Source: Glandiceps talaboti | Taxonomy: Eukaryota > Hemichordata > Enteropneusta > Spengelidae | Reading direction: 5' to 3' | DNA: 64,000 bases | Assembly: GCF_964340395.1 (NCBI RefSeq) | Contig: NC_135571.1 | Coordinates: 10,862,440-10,926,439, forward strand | Shown: in pieces, positions 13,401-24,117 of the stretch | Position numbering within the stretch: position 1 is the stretch's first letter | Layout of the letters: each line of letters starts with the position of its first letter | The notes under the pieces: generated by a model | Databases searched by the model: none | What the model was told of the DNA's origin: nothing | What the model saw: only the letters and a program-made list of their open reading frames with translations | Made by a program: the position numbers and the translations under genes

Positions 13401-14050
13401 TTAATTGTGGTTCAACCCTATGCTGTGCGAAATGCAAATGACGCATGTCAGAAGTAATCCATCACAAATTGACAGGCTGTCGTCATCGCTCATTAATATT
13501 CATTGAACAGCTGTTTTGACTCGCATTTGTGAGTAATCAGAGGTCAAAAATTGTTGACCTTTCTCATGTTTCTAGGACTGATATGATATGTAAATGTCCA
13601 ACCAAACTCCATATGCTCCACCTCCAGCCAAATATCATGTAGGGACGCGATAACGTCATCATGTTCATGTGAACACTGTAGGGGGAGCACAGAATTCTGT
13701 GCTCGAGTAACGAGATTGACTAGATGTAGTATGGAGATATCATAGTGTAAAATCGGAAAACGGTCATCAGGAACTAGACTAACTCAAAACCTGATACAAT
13801 ATTTTACATCGAGATGGTTTGATTAATGTATAGATAACAGTAGCATTTCAACAACAAAGAAAGTGATAAGTTAATTAAAGCTGTCTTAGGCGAAATATTT
13901 TTTTTTAAATCTGTTTTGTTAGATATAATGTATATTATTTTTTGTTCAACGTGGCTCATGCTTAGTATGTTTTCTTTTACAGAGAAAGACATGTACTGGG
14001 AGATTATACGACATCGATGTGAAATGTCAATGGCTAAACTTGGAGTATGA
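4413..14050 (+). CDS. RAB3IP-like: Rabin8/GRAB-like Rab guanine nucleotide exchange factor (Sec2 domain), nine coding exons
   Basis: Coding exons: 4413-4597, 5190-5346, 5988-6083, 6590-6667, 7982-8191, 8747-8952, 11281-11380, 13216-13282, 13983-14050. All junctions are GT-AG and phases agree, giving 388 residues and a TGA. The start is the ATG in TCACCATGA. Residues about 95-200 form a coiled coil with the Sec2/Rabin8 core (ELEELTASLFQEAHGMVREA, then IEVLQAEVHALKALV), the surface that opens Rab8/Rab3 GTPases for GDP release. The C-terminal half keeps Rabin8 landmarks: LWKDF, a QEDIRPCL-type segment, NTLS.EP, KKCALTG, a Cys-rich stretch, the TYLRYIQQGLV motif and the MAKLG end. The family acts at the trans-Golgi and recycling endosome in polarised secretion and ciliogenesis. 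One gene resembling both vertebrate paralogues (RAB3IP, RAB3IL1) suggests a pre-duplication orthologue. The donors of exons 3 and 6 are tandemly duplicated. Confidence 0.93.
4645..4800 (+). mobile_element. Partial dispersed repeat in intron 1
   Basis: The segment GAGATCAATAGTTCAATG through AATCAGTATGTAGTA matches the element at 49,571-50,000 in the same order. It looks like a single end or truncated copy of that TIR-bearing family; the opposite terminus is not apparent downstream. Confidence 0.55.
5755..5940 (-). mobile_element. tRNA-derived SINE, family A (intron 2)
   Basis: Read on the minus strand it contains a tRNA-like promoter region with a B-box-like AGTTTGAACCT, then the block TTTTCCCCGGGTACTCCGG. 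The copy at 8,325-8,582 has the same blocks in the same order on the plus strand, which identifies a dispersed family. It lies within intron 2 (5347-5987) of the Rabin8-like gene. Confidence 0.65.
6073..6190 (+). repeat. Tandem duplication spanning the exon-3 splice donor
   Basis: Two diverged copies, 58 bp apart, of TTTGTTTCAGGTAAAGA followed by CTGGGTTGTGTAATAGTCA and, after a few bases, CATGATGCAT. The first contains the real exon end and donor (GT at 6084); the second repeats CAG/GTAAAGA with GT at 6142. Using the second donor would add 58 bases and reach an in-frame TAA after six codons. Confidence 0.85.
6350..6540. mobile_element. Short foldback element (intron 3)
   Basis: The ends are inverted: ATTATTCCCCAATATTTTTC near 6368 against GAAAATATTGAGGAATAATA near 6511. 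The inner part, from ACCTAAGGG to AATATCTAA, is shared with 59,885-60,000, so this is a dispersed family. Confidence 0.6.
6700..6836 (+). repeat. Three-copy tandem repeat (intron 4)
   Basis: Roughly 55-bp units containing CCACTG(T)AATGTGTACAG and AACTAAGAAAAACATATT. They start 35 bases after the exon-4 donor but do not include it. Confidence 0.75.
6958..7315 (-). mobile_element. tRNA-derived SINE, family B (intron 4)
   Basis: On the minus strand the element starts with a tRNA-like head of about 70 bases containing a canonical RNA polymerase III B box (GGTTCGAGCCC, 7254-7264). A body with GTCCTTGGGCAAGATTT follows. The 3' end has the hairpin AAGCGCTTTGAGCACAGAG...GCGCT and finishes in an ATT repeat (ATTATTATTATT on that strand). 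Head, body and short-repeat tail are those of a LINE-mobilised SINE. Confidence 0.82.
7450..7945 (+). repeat. Degenerate minisatellite, about 80-105 bp unit (intron 4)
   Basis: About five diverged units, each with GCAGAAAC, a TCAAGCA-like block, GGCAAGGA and GCACTGTGCTTTCTCTATAG. The open frames through 7609-8024 are by-products of this repeat. Confidence 0.75.
8325..8582 (+). mobile_element. tRNA-derived SINE, family A (intron 5)
   Basis: A tRNA-like head with a B-box-like GGTTTGAACCC at about 8367 is followed by TTTTCCCCGGGTACTCTGG and a 3' end running into AATAAAGATTATTATTATA. It is the same family as the minus-strand copy in intron 2. Confidence 0.72.
8927..11066 (+). repeat. 38-bp minisatellite made of exon end plus splice donor, 56 donor copies
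   Basis: Each unit is ACCCATTATGACTTCCTCAT, then ACCCAAA, then GTAAGTATACA. The first partial unit is the 3' end of coding exon 6, and the first GTAAGT (8953) is its donor. Copies recur exactly every 38 bp up to 11043, giving 56 donors with no indel. The only visible variant is CATTATG/CACTATG. Nearly all of intron 6 (8953-11280) is this array. Splicing from any donor but the first would put an in-frame TAA straight after the Lys codon. Confidence 0.97.
11573..11885 (+). repeat. Direct repeat pair (intron 7)
   Basis: Two diverged copies of about 135 bp (11573-11707 and 11747-11884) both begin CACAGAATTCTGC and end GGGGGTTACTCATTTG. The rest of the intron up to 12,786 shows nothing I can support. 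Confidence 0.75.
12787..13178. mobile_element. MITE with GGGTCACCC-type termini, copy 1 (intron 7)
   Basis: The ends are inverted: GAGTGACCATATTTTT...CTCATTAC on the left and GTAATGAGAAAC...AAATAGGGTCACCCT on the right. The interior (ACTTTTTCATGGCAACTATG, ACTGTAGATGACATT) is shared with the copy at 16,645-17,082. It has no coding capacity, so it is a non-autonomous DNA transposon. Confidence 0.75.
13316..13783. mobile_element. MITE with roughly 80-bp inverted ends (intron 8)
   Basis: The left end CTAGTCTAGTTCCTGACGAC...CCGATTTTACACTATG is mirrored on the right by CATAGTGTAAAATCGG...GTCATCAGGAACTAGACTA. The inner arm motifs TCTCGTTACTC and GAGTAACGAGA also pair. No ORF. Confidence 0.78.
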
Positions 14051-14234
14051 GGAGTGGCTAAATTGAAACAGACATGTTGCTAAATTGAAACACAGATGTG
14101 TGGCTAAATTGAAACAGAGCCAAGTTGAAAGGAGCAATATTTTTAAAGAATGGATTTTAGCATTGACTTTCAGGATATTCACGAGGAAGGTGATTTTTAG
14201 ATTTTAAATAGAACTCAAACATGCATATAATTGT

Positions 14235-14490
14235 AAAATGGACTCTGTCTGTCACAGGCTCTGTCTGTCTGTAACTGGCTCTGTATGTCTGTAACAGACT
14301 TTGTCTGGCTCTGTATGTCTGTAACAGACTTTGTCTGTAACATGTTCTGTCTCTGTAACATGCTGTCTGTCTCTAACATGAACTGTATGTCTGTAACATA
14401 ATCTGTATGTCTAACATGATCTGTATGTCTGTAGCAGACTGTCTGTAACACGCTCTGTATGTCTGTAGCAGACTGTCTGTTATAGAATCC
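14235..14490 (+). repeat. Degenerate CTGTATGTCTGTAACA repeat in 3' UTR
   Basis: Imperfect units of about 25-30 bp built from CTGTATGTCTGTAACAGAC lie in the 3' UTR of the Rabin8-like gene. The minus-strand frame through it is a by-product. Confidence 0.75.
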
Positions 14491-14965
14491 ATTGTCTACA
14501 TATGTGTGTTTGTCCATCCACACCTGTTCCTGTTATACCAAACGTAAAATGACCATTTTCCATCAGATTTCTATAAAAGACACACAATGTAAATAGATTG
14601 CTTTCATAGGATATGTGTTATTTTAGCTAAGACATTTCCTGGTTCTAATCATGTTAGTGGTGCAATTCACTCTTCAACTTAAGAAATCAGTGATCAGGCA
14701 GAAAAAAAAACACGATCCTCGTAGGTATGACCACTGGATTTTCTCACCCCTGAAAACAGGAGACGGCTTCATTCAGACATTTTAAAAACAGGATGGGAGA
14801 CGATAATGACAAAAGTACATTGTTGTTGTAATCATATCATCTGTTATACATTTTAATTTTATAACTTTTGTGAAACAGAATTCAAGATTTTTATGTAAAA
14901 TGTATTTTGAATCATGATAATGTCAAGAGACACACTTGACACTGAAATAATTAAATATTCGTGTC

Positions 14966-14971
14966 AATAAA
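14966..14971 (+). terminator. Candidate poly(A) signal of Rabin8-like gene
   Basis: This AATAAA is 916 bases after the stop codon and is the best-placed signal I see before the large microsatellite. The cleavage site is not determined. Confidence 0.4.
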
Positions 14972-15059
14972 TTTTCTCAGTAAGTTATGTTGATTAAAGC
15001 CTTTCAAAGTAAAACTAGGAAATATTTATGAAGTATGGAATATCTACTAGGTAATTGAA

Positions 15060-15275
15060 TATACATGCACACACTCATGCACACACACGCATACACACAC
15101 ACACATATGCATACATACATACATACATACATGCATACATGAATACATACATGCATACACATGCACACACACTTGTACGTACGTACGTACGTACATACAT
15201 ACATACATACATACATACATACATACATGTACATGCATACATACATACATACATACATACATACATGTACATGCA

Positions 15276-15306
<31 letters not shown>

Positions 15307-15774
15307 GCATACATACATACATACATACATACATACATACATACATACATACATACATGTACATGCATACATACATGTACATGCATACATACATACATAC
15401 ATACATACATACACACACACACATACATACATACATACATACATACATACATACATACAGACAGACAGACATGTACATGCATACATACATGTACATGCAT
15501 ACATACATACATACATACATACATACATACACACACACACATACATACATACATACATACATACATACATACATACATACATACATACATACATGTACAT
15601 GCATACATACATGTACATGCATACATACATACATACATACATACATACACACACACACATACATACATACATACATACATACATACATACATACATACAT
15701 ACATACATACATACACACACACACATACATACATACATACATACATACATACATACATACAGACAGACAGACAT
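15060..15774. repeat. Compound (ACAT)n microsatellite
   Basis: About 715 bp of ACAT tetranucleotides with embedded blocks of ACAC, GTAC, GTACATGC and ACAG. The blocks recur in the same order (GTACATGC pair, ACAT run, ACAC run, ACAG run), so larger segments have been duplicated. Long frames on both strands are artefacts. Confidence 0.97.
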
Positions 15775-15799
15775 GTGTATAGATTATATTGTAAGACAC

Positions 15800-16644
15800 T
15801 AGTGTAAGAACAAATTACTCTGTCTGAAAGCATCCATTATTCTACATGTACATATGTGCGTAGTTTCATAATTGTTGTAGATTCATACCTTTGATAGAGC
15901 ACTCCCTTATATTTTTAATGAATAAGTTATGAAATCTTTGACAACAATGTGTGTCAAGTATCAAGATGATAAATACATTGGTATTGGAAATGGCTATTTT
16001 GTCATAAATATACATAAATGAGGCTAGAGATATGCATATGTTCTAGTAGAAATTTCAATAATGTTTGATAAATTTGCACAGTAGTCAGTCATTGCAATAT
16101 ATCCAGCTATCTGATTGGATGAATAAATATGAATACATTTATATGGTCAGTACTGTTATTCTTATAGAAATTTACATTTTATGGGTAAATTTGCATATTA
16201 ACTAGTCATTACAGAACATTCACCACTCTGATTGGAGGAATGTAAAATAGTGCATCTATGGCCTGAAAGGTCTAAAATCATAGTTAAAATTTACATATTA
16301 AGGGTATGGTGCACCATTATTGGTTAAGATATATGTAAATGGCTTTAAGCTTCCCTTTGAACTGTACACCTTGAATATAAGAGCTTTTGATTGGTTAGTA
16401 CAACTCTATTGTAGACAGGTGCACATTGATAGGAACTTTGAAGCTGGCCAGTGATTGGTCTGCTTAAAGTTTACATAAATTAGTTGGCTTCCACATTGTA
16501 AGTTTTTCATATAAGTGGAAGAAGTTGAGTTTATGTTTTTTTTACTTCTATTGTTTAACATTACAACAATTAAACTGATTTTAGATGAATTTTAGAGTCA
16601 GTGTATGCCATCAGTGGATATCCAAACTCATCTCTGGCATTGCT
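15800..16644. other. Noncoding spacer
   Basis: AT-rich sequence with recurring short blocks such as AAATTTACAT and CTGATTGG, but no exon, RNA gene or clear element. Confidence 0.45.
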
Positions 16645-17082
16645 ATTAGGGTCACCCTATTTCAATGTTTCTCATTACTTTTTCATGGCAACTATGGGTC
16701 AATTTTTTTTTTAAATGTAAAGAAAAGTAAAAAAATCATCTGCATGTTTCTCACCCCACCCCTCACCCCCATCTTCTTTTTGTTGGATTCCTGGTAACAA
16801 GCCCTTTCCCAACTTCTCTACACATGTTTTCAGCTCCCCCCCCCCCCCCCCCTTGAATAATTTCTGTCATGAAAAAATGCTCTGTTTGTGAACAAGTGTC
16901 GTCATCGCCACAATGACTGTAGATGACATTCTAGATACTTACTTATTTTTGCCAAACAGGAAGCTGTTTTCCACAATATATTATGGGCAGGCACAAATAA
17001 AAATATATTTTTATTTTGATGTCAGATCTGAAAATTTGAGTCGGTTGGGTAATGAGAAACAAAAAAATAGGGTCACTCTTAA
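16645..17082. mobile_element. MITE with GGGTCACCC-type termini, copy 2
   Basis: Left end TTAGGGTCACCCTATTT...GTTTCTCATTAC; right end GTAATGAGAAAC...AAATAGGGTCACTCTTAA. Same family as 12,787-13,178. It contains a poly-C run at about 16,837-16,852. Flanking TTA/TAA could be part of the target site, which is not resolved. Confidence 0.78.
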
Positions 17083-17964
17083 ACACAATGTATGAAATAA
17101 TATTGAAGAGATGGAGTTTATTACACGTGATGGTTCTGTACACAGTACTACAAACACATTCTCGTATGCAACAAAAATTATGTATAAACTCAACTTATGC
17201 CCCTTTAAAGTTGATCAATCCTTTTCGATATTTTTCTCTGCATGCTTTGATGTTGTCTGTTTTATAAGGCGAGACAACTTTAGGTTTTATATATAGGAAT
17301 GCCACTGGAGGAAATAAAGGCATTTTCGCAAACTTTGTGAATCAGCAGTCATTGATCTTCTGATATCACAAGTAATTGTCGGTGAGGTAACATCATGAAT
17401 TAGCTCTCCGGAACCGATATTTTATGTAAATGCCTCTATTTTTTACAGTGGTGTTCCCCTTTAATGAAGTTCTTTGAAGTGATTTATTCTTTTTTGAATA
17501 GGATATTCACAAATTACGAGTCTAATCCAGTTCTGTGGAGATTTTGATTTGCTTTTCTCTCCACACCTAGCATTTAGGTCATTCGCAAAATGCCAGGCGT
17601 GGTAGGTGAAAGTAAATGCAAAATCCACACATGACTGGATTAGAAGCTAGGTGCAGGGGTACTCAAAAACTATTGGGACCAAGCATTTTATTCTCATGTT
17701 AGATAGCTCTGGAAGAGCACTGACTTTTCTATGGTTGTATAACCCTCTTATTTGTGGTAGTAATGACTTCCACAGTGCAGTGCTGGCTTCCTTATGATGG
17801 TTAGACAGGCTTGAAGGGAAGCTGTCAATGTTTTTGTTAAGTCCTCTTTTATAACCTGCATTGTCTTAAAATGACAAAGCCAGTTTTATGTACCAAAGAT
17901 TGCCATGCAATTACTAAACTAAACAAGGTTTATAATAAATAAAGGATATATATCGAGATTGGGG
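17083..17964. other. Noncoding spacer
   Basis: I see no supported feature. The short open frames here have no family resemblance or splice context. Confidence 0.45.
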
Positions 17965-18382
17965 CATATTAGTGCCAAGTTGTATGTCATTCTAATACCC
18001 TGACCGCATTGTATATCGTACTGATACCATGGCTAAGTTGTATATTGTACTAATACCATGGGGGAGTTGTATATTGTACTAATACCCTGGCCGAGTTGTA
18101 TATTGTACTAATACCATGGTGGAGTTGTATATCATACTAATACCATGGTGGAGTTGTATATCGTATTACTACCACGGCAAAGGTGTATGTCATACCAATA
18201 CCATGGCCAAGTTGTATGTTGTGCTAATACATAGCCGTATTGTATATCGTACTAAACCACGGCCAAGTTGTATATTGTGCTATTACATGGCCGGATTGTA
18301 TATCTTGCTAATATACGGCTGTGTTGCATAGCGTACTAATATCGATGGCCGAGGTGTATATCATACTAACACCACAGCTGGT
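17965..18382 (+). repeat. About 30-bp minisatellite, about 14 units
   Basis: Diverged units of GAGTTGTATATTGTACTAAT followed by ACCATGG. Units decay toward the right end. The frame at 18116-18331 is produced by the repeat. Confidence 0.85.
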
Positions 18383-18537
18383 GTTGACTTGATAATATTC
18401 ATTATGCAACGGTATCCCAATGTCGCATCTACACCAGCAATATGTAAGATTTTGCACAGAATTAAGTTGAATGTTAAAATGTTTTACTGAAATAATCACA
18501 GCAGTGGTTACAAATAAGGGTGACTTTATCCTTTTAT

Positions 18538-18805
18538 GTTAAAGTGACCATATGGATGACAAATAGGAATTTATTTTGGATTTTTAATTCATAAAATAAC
18601 TCCACTAAGTTTTTATACTTGAAAAAAAACTGTGAAACACATATAGTAAATCTTCGTTTGTCACTCAATAAATTGCAAAACATTAAAATGTGTTTAAAAT
18701 ATTTGTTATTGTGTGAATAGTAAACAAACTTTTTTCACACTTTTTTAGCTAATTTTGGGGTTTATGCAACATTGATTTGGTCGATGCTGTTGTTTTTACA
18801 AGTAG
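18538..18805 (+). mobile_element. Truncated dispersed element at the palindrome edge
   Basis: GTTAAAGTGACCATATGG, CTCAATAAATTGCAAAA, TTTGTTATT and ACAAGTAGG occur in the same order as in the TIR element at 48,480-48,800. The copy lacks the right terminus, and the left boundary of the giant inverted repeat (about 18,782) falls inside it. Confidence 0.6.
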
Positions 18806-19288
18806 GAAAACCTAGTAGCGTGGTCTGAAAAATTAACCCTCTTTCTGCCAGGGGGATATTTGTTTGCACACAAAAAACTACAAAATGGGAAAACAGAATT
18901 AACAATCCAAAATAAGTACAAATTTGTCACCAATATGACCAATTTAAAAATGATCAAAAATGGTCAAAAATAGTTAAAAAAATTAAAAGATTTTATATTT
19001 CAGAGGTACATACTATGTTGTATGTATAAAAGTGTCTCTTAACTGAAATTGCTGTACTTGTGATAGAATATTTTGACTTGTACAATTTGTGGCATCGTAT
19101 CAACTTGTTATTAATCTTTTTAAATTAATGTGGACATTCAATAAATTATGTTGAATACTTGTACATCAATAAGAATGCTTATTTCTAGGATTTGTTGTTT
19201 TCCCTGTACTTCAATCATGTTCTTCAATAGTGTATACTAAGATATAACATGTAATGCCATGCCTATCAGTCAGCACCATACAACGCGT

Positions 19289-19419
<131 letters not shown>

Positions 19420-19833
19420 ATATACGGTGCCCTCAACGGTCACTAGTACAAGTTATTAACGCTAAGGTAACATACATAAGGTTCGTATGCGTAAACTCGT
19501 AGAGTCCTCGTTTTTGATACCTGTACAATCACAAACAAGTCTGTGATCGATACAATTAGACATCGCTTGAAATATACACAATGAGGCGGGATGAATATTT
19601 CGGTTTGCAAAAGTTGTCTGGCAGAGATACCCATGCAAAGTCTGACATCTATAATAAACGTCGATTCAGGACAAAATATTACTCCTAGTTGTAATTAATC
19701 CGGATGGATCAATTCTGCTACGAAGATACTATTAATACGAAACCTATGTCTATACTTTAATGAAAGTGATTGTGTGAACCCAAGGAATGCCGTTCACATC
19801 TCATCTGGCGTTGAGGGCGTATTTTTGATCACC

Positions 19834-20151
19834 TTAAAACAGTCTACAAACGAGACTCCGGTTTGATTTTACTTGCGGCATGTATGCACCACAGGGACAC
19901 GTATTATTGCTTAGATTTTTGTGTTCACAATGAAAAAGATACTCGAATCCTGCTACTACAAACGTGAATACGTTATTTACTGTAGACATGTCTTTTTGTA
20001 AACAATTGTTTATCAGATACAGGGAAAATATATTCAAGTCATAATTTATATGTGACCCTGTAGACAAGGAAAACAAAAATCTAGGAAATCCTACGCGTCC
20101 CTGTGTACTGCAGTGCATGTGGCCATGTGGTCCACCATGGCGACGTAACAT
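19834..20151 (-). other. ORF conserved between palindrome arms, left copy (105 codons)
   Basis: The frame reads MLRRHGGPHG... and contains CEHKNLSNNTCPCG and CRLF before the stop. The right-arm counterpart (36,223-36,621) keeps the same frame but reads past this point. The Cys/His-rich segment is notable, but arms this similar would preserve a frame by recency alone. I recognise no family, and it lies antisense and upstream of the bZIP first exon. Confidence 0.2.
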
Positions 20152-20429
20152 ATTATGAATATCATATTTAGTATAACGACTTATATAATTAAGACTTGAA
20201 GGTGAACGGACGACATCAAAATTGTTGGAACTTGCAGAGGGGCTTTAAAGTGATTTCAAGAGTACCTAAAATTACTATTGCACAAACATTCAAACACAAA
20301 AATAATTACACATTTTTCAGATTTTCAGAGAAAAGTGCAAATTCTTTTAACTCAAAATGAGTAACATATAAATCTCCACCCTCACCCCCATAGCGAATTA
20401 TGGTCGAGCCCTACCACGACGTAACTTAT

Positions 20430-20600
20430 TGACAAAAGCCTTAGTGCAATTTAAGTTGTTTATCGTATGTTCTCTTTCTATCATTCACCCTATTGATTTA
20501 ATGCGTACTGCACAGATACACGTTTTGGTACCAGCCGTGTCGACGCAACGAATGAAATTTCTCAAGCTCGTTCCCACTTCAGTTTTGTTTCGTCATAAAG
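20430..20600 (+). other. Likely noncoding first exon of the left NFIL3-like locus
   Basis: A segment well conserved in both arms ends in a good donor (AAG/GTAAGA, GT at 20601). The next acceptor, TTTATTTTACAG at 21765, opens the coding exon. The 5' limit is a guess. Vertebrate NFIL3 likewise has noncoding 5' sequence and a single coding exon. Confidence 0.45.
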
Positions 20601-20640
20601 GTAAGACACATTGTATACATATTATACATTAGTATACAGT

Positions 20641-20892
20641 ACGCACGCACACGCACGCACACACACACACATACACTCATATATACACACTGTATGTATG
20701 TATGTATGTATGTATGTATGTACGTATGTATGACCAGTGCACATAATTGCCTACTGTGCTGTGTAGACATAGCAAATCTTGTCAACAATCCAAACTTGGT
20801 GATGGGATTTCAATTATTTTTTTATTTATTTTATTCTATTCTATTTTATATTATTTTATTTTTATTTTATTTCATTTTATTTTATTGTATTG
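20641..20892. repeat. Microsatellites in the 5' UTR intron
   Basis: (CGCA)n/(CA)n, then (GTAT)n to about 20,731, then a TTTTA-rich tract at 20,815-20,892. Mirror tracts are at 35,460-35,720. Confidence 0.85.
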
Positions 20893-21791
20893 ACATATGC
20901 AACGCAGTGAGAGTAGTGGTGTTTTAACGGAAACAAATGTGAGAAATCGCTCACAACGAGCTTGGCTTTCTAACCTATGAATATGCAAACACATACCCCA
21001 TTTGATGTTATGTAAGATGACGTAATTTTTAAGAACTATAATTGTAAGCACTTTGAAGGTGTGTGTGTTTTCTAGTCTGGATGTCAACGTGGTTTCCAAA
21101 GGAGGTGTAAATGGTAACGTTAATGATTGTTTGGGCCAAACCGCTCTGCCTGATAATTGAAATCACCTTGACTGGTTAATTCTGAATGGATGACCACTGC
21201 TGGTAACACGGCAGATTTATTTATGAATCAATACTTTTACTCGCAATTTGTTCTTTTTTAAAACGTCTAAAACCACTGTGATATTAGGTGAAAAAGACTT
21301 AGACTGGCATTCCTTATAAGTGTGTCTTAACACAGAAAACGAATCGACACCAAACAATCGGAATTTTGTACAACCCTCGAAAAAACATCGGCGCATTTCA
21401 CTTGCTTGCGTGTTTAGTAGGAATGAGAGAATTTTGTTGTTGGTGTGAACCGAAATCCGAACGTGATGTAGTTTTGTCACTGCAACAATAAATGTGGCCA
21501 TTGCATAAATTAATTTGCACGTGACGTGGTAATACTTTTGTATATGCATATGGATTTCCTCTAAGTTAGAATTAGCAGATAGGAGGCGTACATTGATAGT
21601 ACTTATTTCACAGGTTGAGTTGTCAGAATACATATGCCAGTTTAGCAGTCTAATTAACATGTTATAGAGATTCTATAATGAAGCTGTACCACTTGTTGTA
21701 TAAACATGATATATTGTGATGACATTAATTGTTATAAAATGTAAATTTTTATCTTTATTTTACAGCATGAATTAATTCTTCGGAAGATACA

Positions 21792-23296
21792 ATGGCAGAT
21801 AAATTGCATTCGTCTCAATTGCTTCTGATGGCGCAACAGATTGACAGTCAGCCACAAGCACCTCCAATCCACCATATACCAAATAACACCCTTCTCAGTG
21901 CAAGCAGTAGGATGCCAATACTTCCAGCAGCAAATTTGGATGTCTCCACCAGTTCCACCCGTATGTGTGAAATTCAAGGGAGTGTTCACTTCCTACCCGT
22001 TTATAAACGTCTTGATAGGGAAGATCCTCCAATGCCAATCCAACTATCTGATTCCGAGATACGAGATCTCATCCCATCAAGAAAGAATCGTCATTTCATC
22101 CCGTATGATCAGAAAGACAGATTCTACCAGGATAAGAGAACAAAAAACAACGAAGCAGCTAAAAGGTCCCGAACCAAGAAACGGTTGTGTGATATGTTGA
22201 TTGAGGCGAAAATTCGAATTCTCACACAAGAAAATTCTAAATTAAAAGATGAACTCAAAGCCCTTAAGAGACTCGCTGTGGTTAAACAAGCTTATCCAGA
22301 AGTGATATCCAACAGCTCAAGAAGGGAGTCGGCAGTGGAAAATACACACGAGGCAAAAATTGCAGAAATTATCCCTGGACAGGAAAAACTATATCAGGAA
22401 TCACATCTGATGTGGACCAATGCCAAGTTAAGCCTGATAATGCAGATGAAACAATCACGCCCTCCAGTTGGGTTGAAAACACTAGTGGTAGTGGTAGTCA
22501 CAGGAAGATGCCCGGTCTTATCAAAGTTGTGCACAAGAAGAACAGGAAATGCCTTGGAAACACCAAGGAATCGTTTAAACTTCCACATCAAGTACGGGTA
22601 AAGTACCAATCTGGTAATGCAAGATTTGAGTCAAACCAAGAACAAGTACATCCATACCCCTCACAAAAAACCCTCCCCAACCGACAATTCATCCCGCCGA
22701 ACCTAACCGTTCAACAAAATGGCACCAGTAATACGGATCCTAATCTCAGTGAAGTCCGCCAAGCAGAACACAACAAACCATCCAGTCATATTACCACTGT
22801 CGATAATCACCTGGAAATGTTAAAGCATGTCGGATTATATACCTCCTCGTCAGTGTCCCCAAGAGTAAAATTCCAACACGAACGGAACACAAGCCACGAA
22901 AAAGTAGCTACCCGTTTGTCAACGGCTATATCTTCAGTTCCTCAAACAACGTCCATTCCCGCTTGTTGGAAATTAGGCAGACAACACAGTACGACACACC
23001 CTGTTCAGCAACCTGCCCAAGTCCAATCTGTTCTTCAAAGTAGTTACTTCAATATTAATAAGAATAACCATGGTAACAACTCAATATTCACTGATGGATA
23101 TGAAAATATGAACAATCCCCACCCACTCCGCTCAACGCTTGGTTCATTTGAAAACAAACAACTTTGTGAAACTCTAAATGTACTGTCTTCAGATATGACG
23201 GCGATAAAGGATCATTTTAGAGTTCAGACAAATAGCTCAAACCAAAGTGTGTACGGAGATGTTAGGAATTATGAAACAAACTGTTTATTTAATTAG
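21792..23296 (+). pseudogene. NFIL3-like: NFIL3/E4BP4-like bZIP factor, left copy, frameshifted
   Basis: A single coding exon after the acceptor at 21765. Residues 101-161 carry the NFIL3-type module: HFIPYDQKD, the basic region KRTKNNEAAKRSRTKKR (Asn119...Arg127 fits N-x7-R), and zipper positions Ile137, Leu144, Leu151, Leu158. NFIL3 relatives bind TTAYGTAA sites, usually as repressors. At 22,389-22,394 an extra AT relative to the right copy shifts the frame; the first frame then stops at 22,601 (269 residues). The remaining C-terminal frame continues to 23,296 with no further stop. The Trp of the usual YWxKR motif is Gln here (FYQDKR). A truncated bZIP protein could still be made, so this may be a damaged allele or an assembly error rather than a dead gene. 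The mRNA would also carry a tiny upstream ORF (ATGAATTAA, 21767). Confidence 0.82.
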
Positions 23297-23479
23297 AAGA
23301 CAGTGATGTGTGTCATTTGTTTATTTTTTTGTGTAGTTATTTCTGACTTTGTGTTTATGTTTTTTAAAATTCCTTGTTGGTATAGTCAAACATCTCTTAA
23401 CACATACACAGATAATGTAACAAAAATGAAATTGACATTATGTGATGTAATTGAACTCCTGGGAATAGGAGCCCCCTTC

Positions 23480-23700
23480 TGAGTGGAGGACACTCCCAGT
23501 AACTACACCTTCTCAGTGGAAGTCACATCCCGTAAATACACCCATCTTAATAATAGAAGCCACCCTTAAGTGCACCCTCTCAGTAGAAGCCATCCTCTGT
23601 AAGTAAACCCCTCTTTCTGAAAGCCACTCTCTGTAAACACATCCCTCTCCATGGAATACATCCTCTTGGTGGAAGTCACCCTTTATGGTTTAATACACTC
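23480..23700 (+). repeat. Degenerate GAAGCCACCCT repeat in 3' region
   Basis: About six imperfect units of 28-36 bp containing GAAGYCAYCCTCTGTAA and CACCCTCTCAGTG. A mirror copy lies at about 32,630-32,860 in the right arm. Confidence 0.7.
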
Positions 23701-24111
23701 CTCTCAATTGGGCTTTAATTTCCTAGCGTTTTGTTTTCCTTCTTTGAAAATGTATGTTTTAGTCTAATACACATGTTATATAGATTTATTAGTGATTTTT
23801 TTTTCTCAGACACACACAAAAAAAATATTTGTATTATGATATTGGTAGTCATTGTAACGTTTTTATAGAAAGTATTAGTTTGTAAGTATCAACACCAATA
23901 ATTTATACACCGTTGCAGATAGCAATGCAGAAATCTCAGATTGTTAGTTTTTACAGAACCACAGCAACTTGTTTGAAAACCTTGAATGCCAAGTTTGGAT
24001 TTGAATTAAGTTTTATACATTCTATACATAATTTTTGTATATCGATATGAAAAGAATTTGTCATTTTGTATTTGCATTTAAATATTGTAACAATTTACAC
24101 TTTATTGTATT

Positions 24112-24117
24112 AATAAA
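24112..24117 (+). terminator. Candidate poly(A) signal, left NFIL3-like copy
   Basis: AATAAA about 815 bases after the ancestral stop. It is conserved in mirror position in the right arm near 32,211. Confidence 0.35.

Noticed and set aside
15004-15833. Six ORFs of about 140-256 codons rich in MYVC or IHTY
   Set aside because: Products of the (ACAT)n array in all frames, with no coding signal.
21217-21660. 147-codon minus-strand ORF upstream of the left bZIP exon
   Set aside because: The mirror sequence in the right arm is frameshifted, and this is the 5' UTR intron of the bZIP locus.
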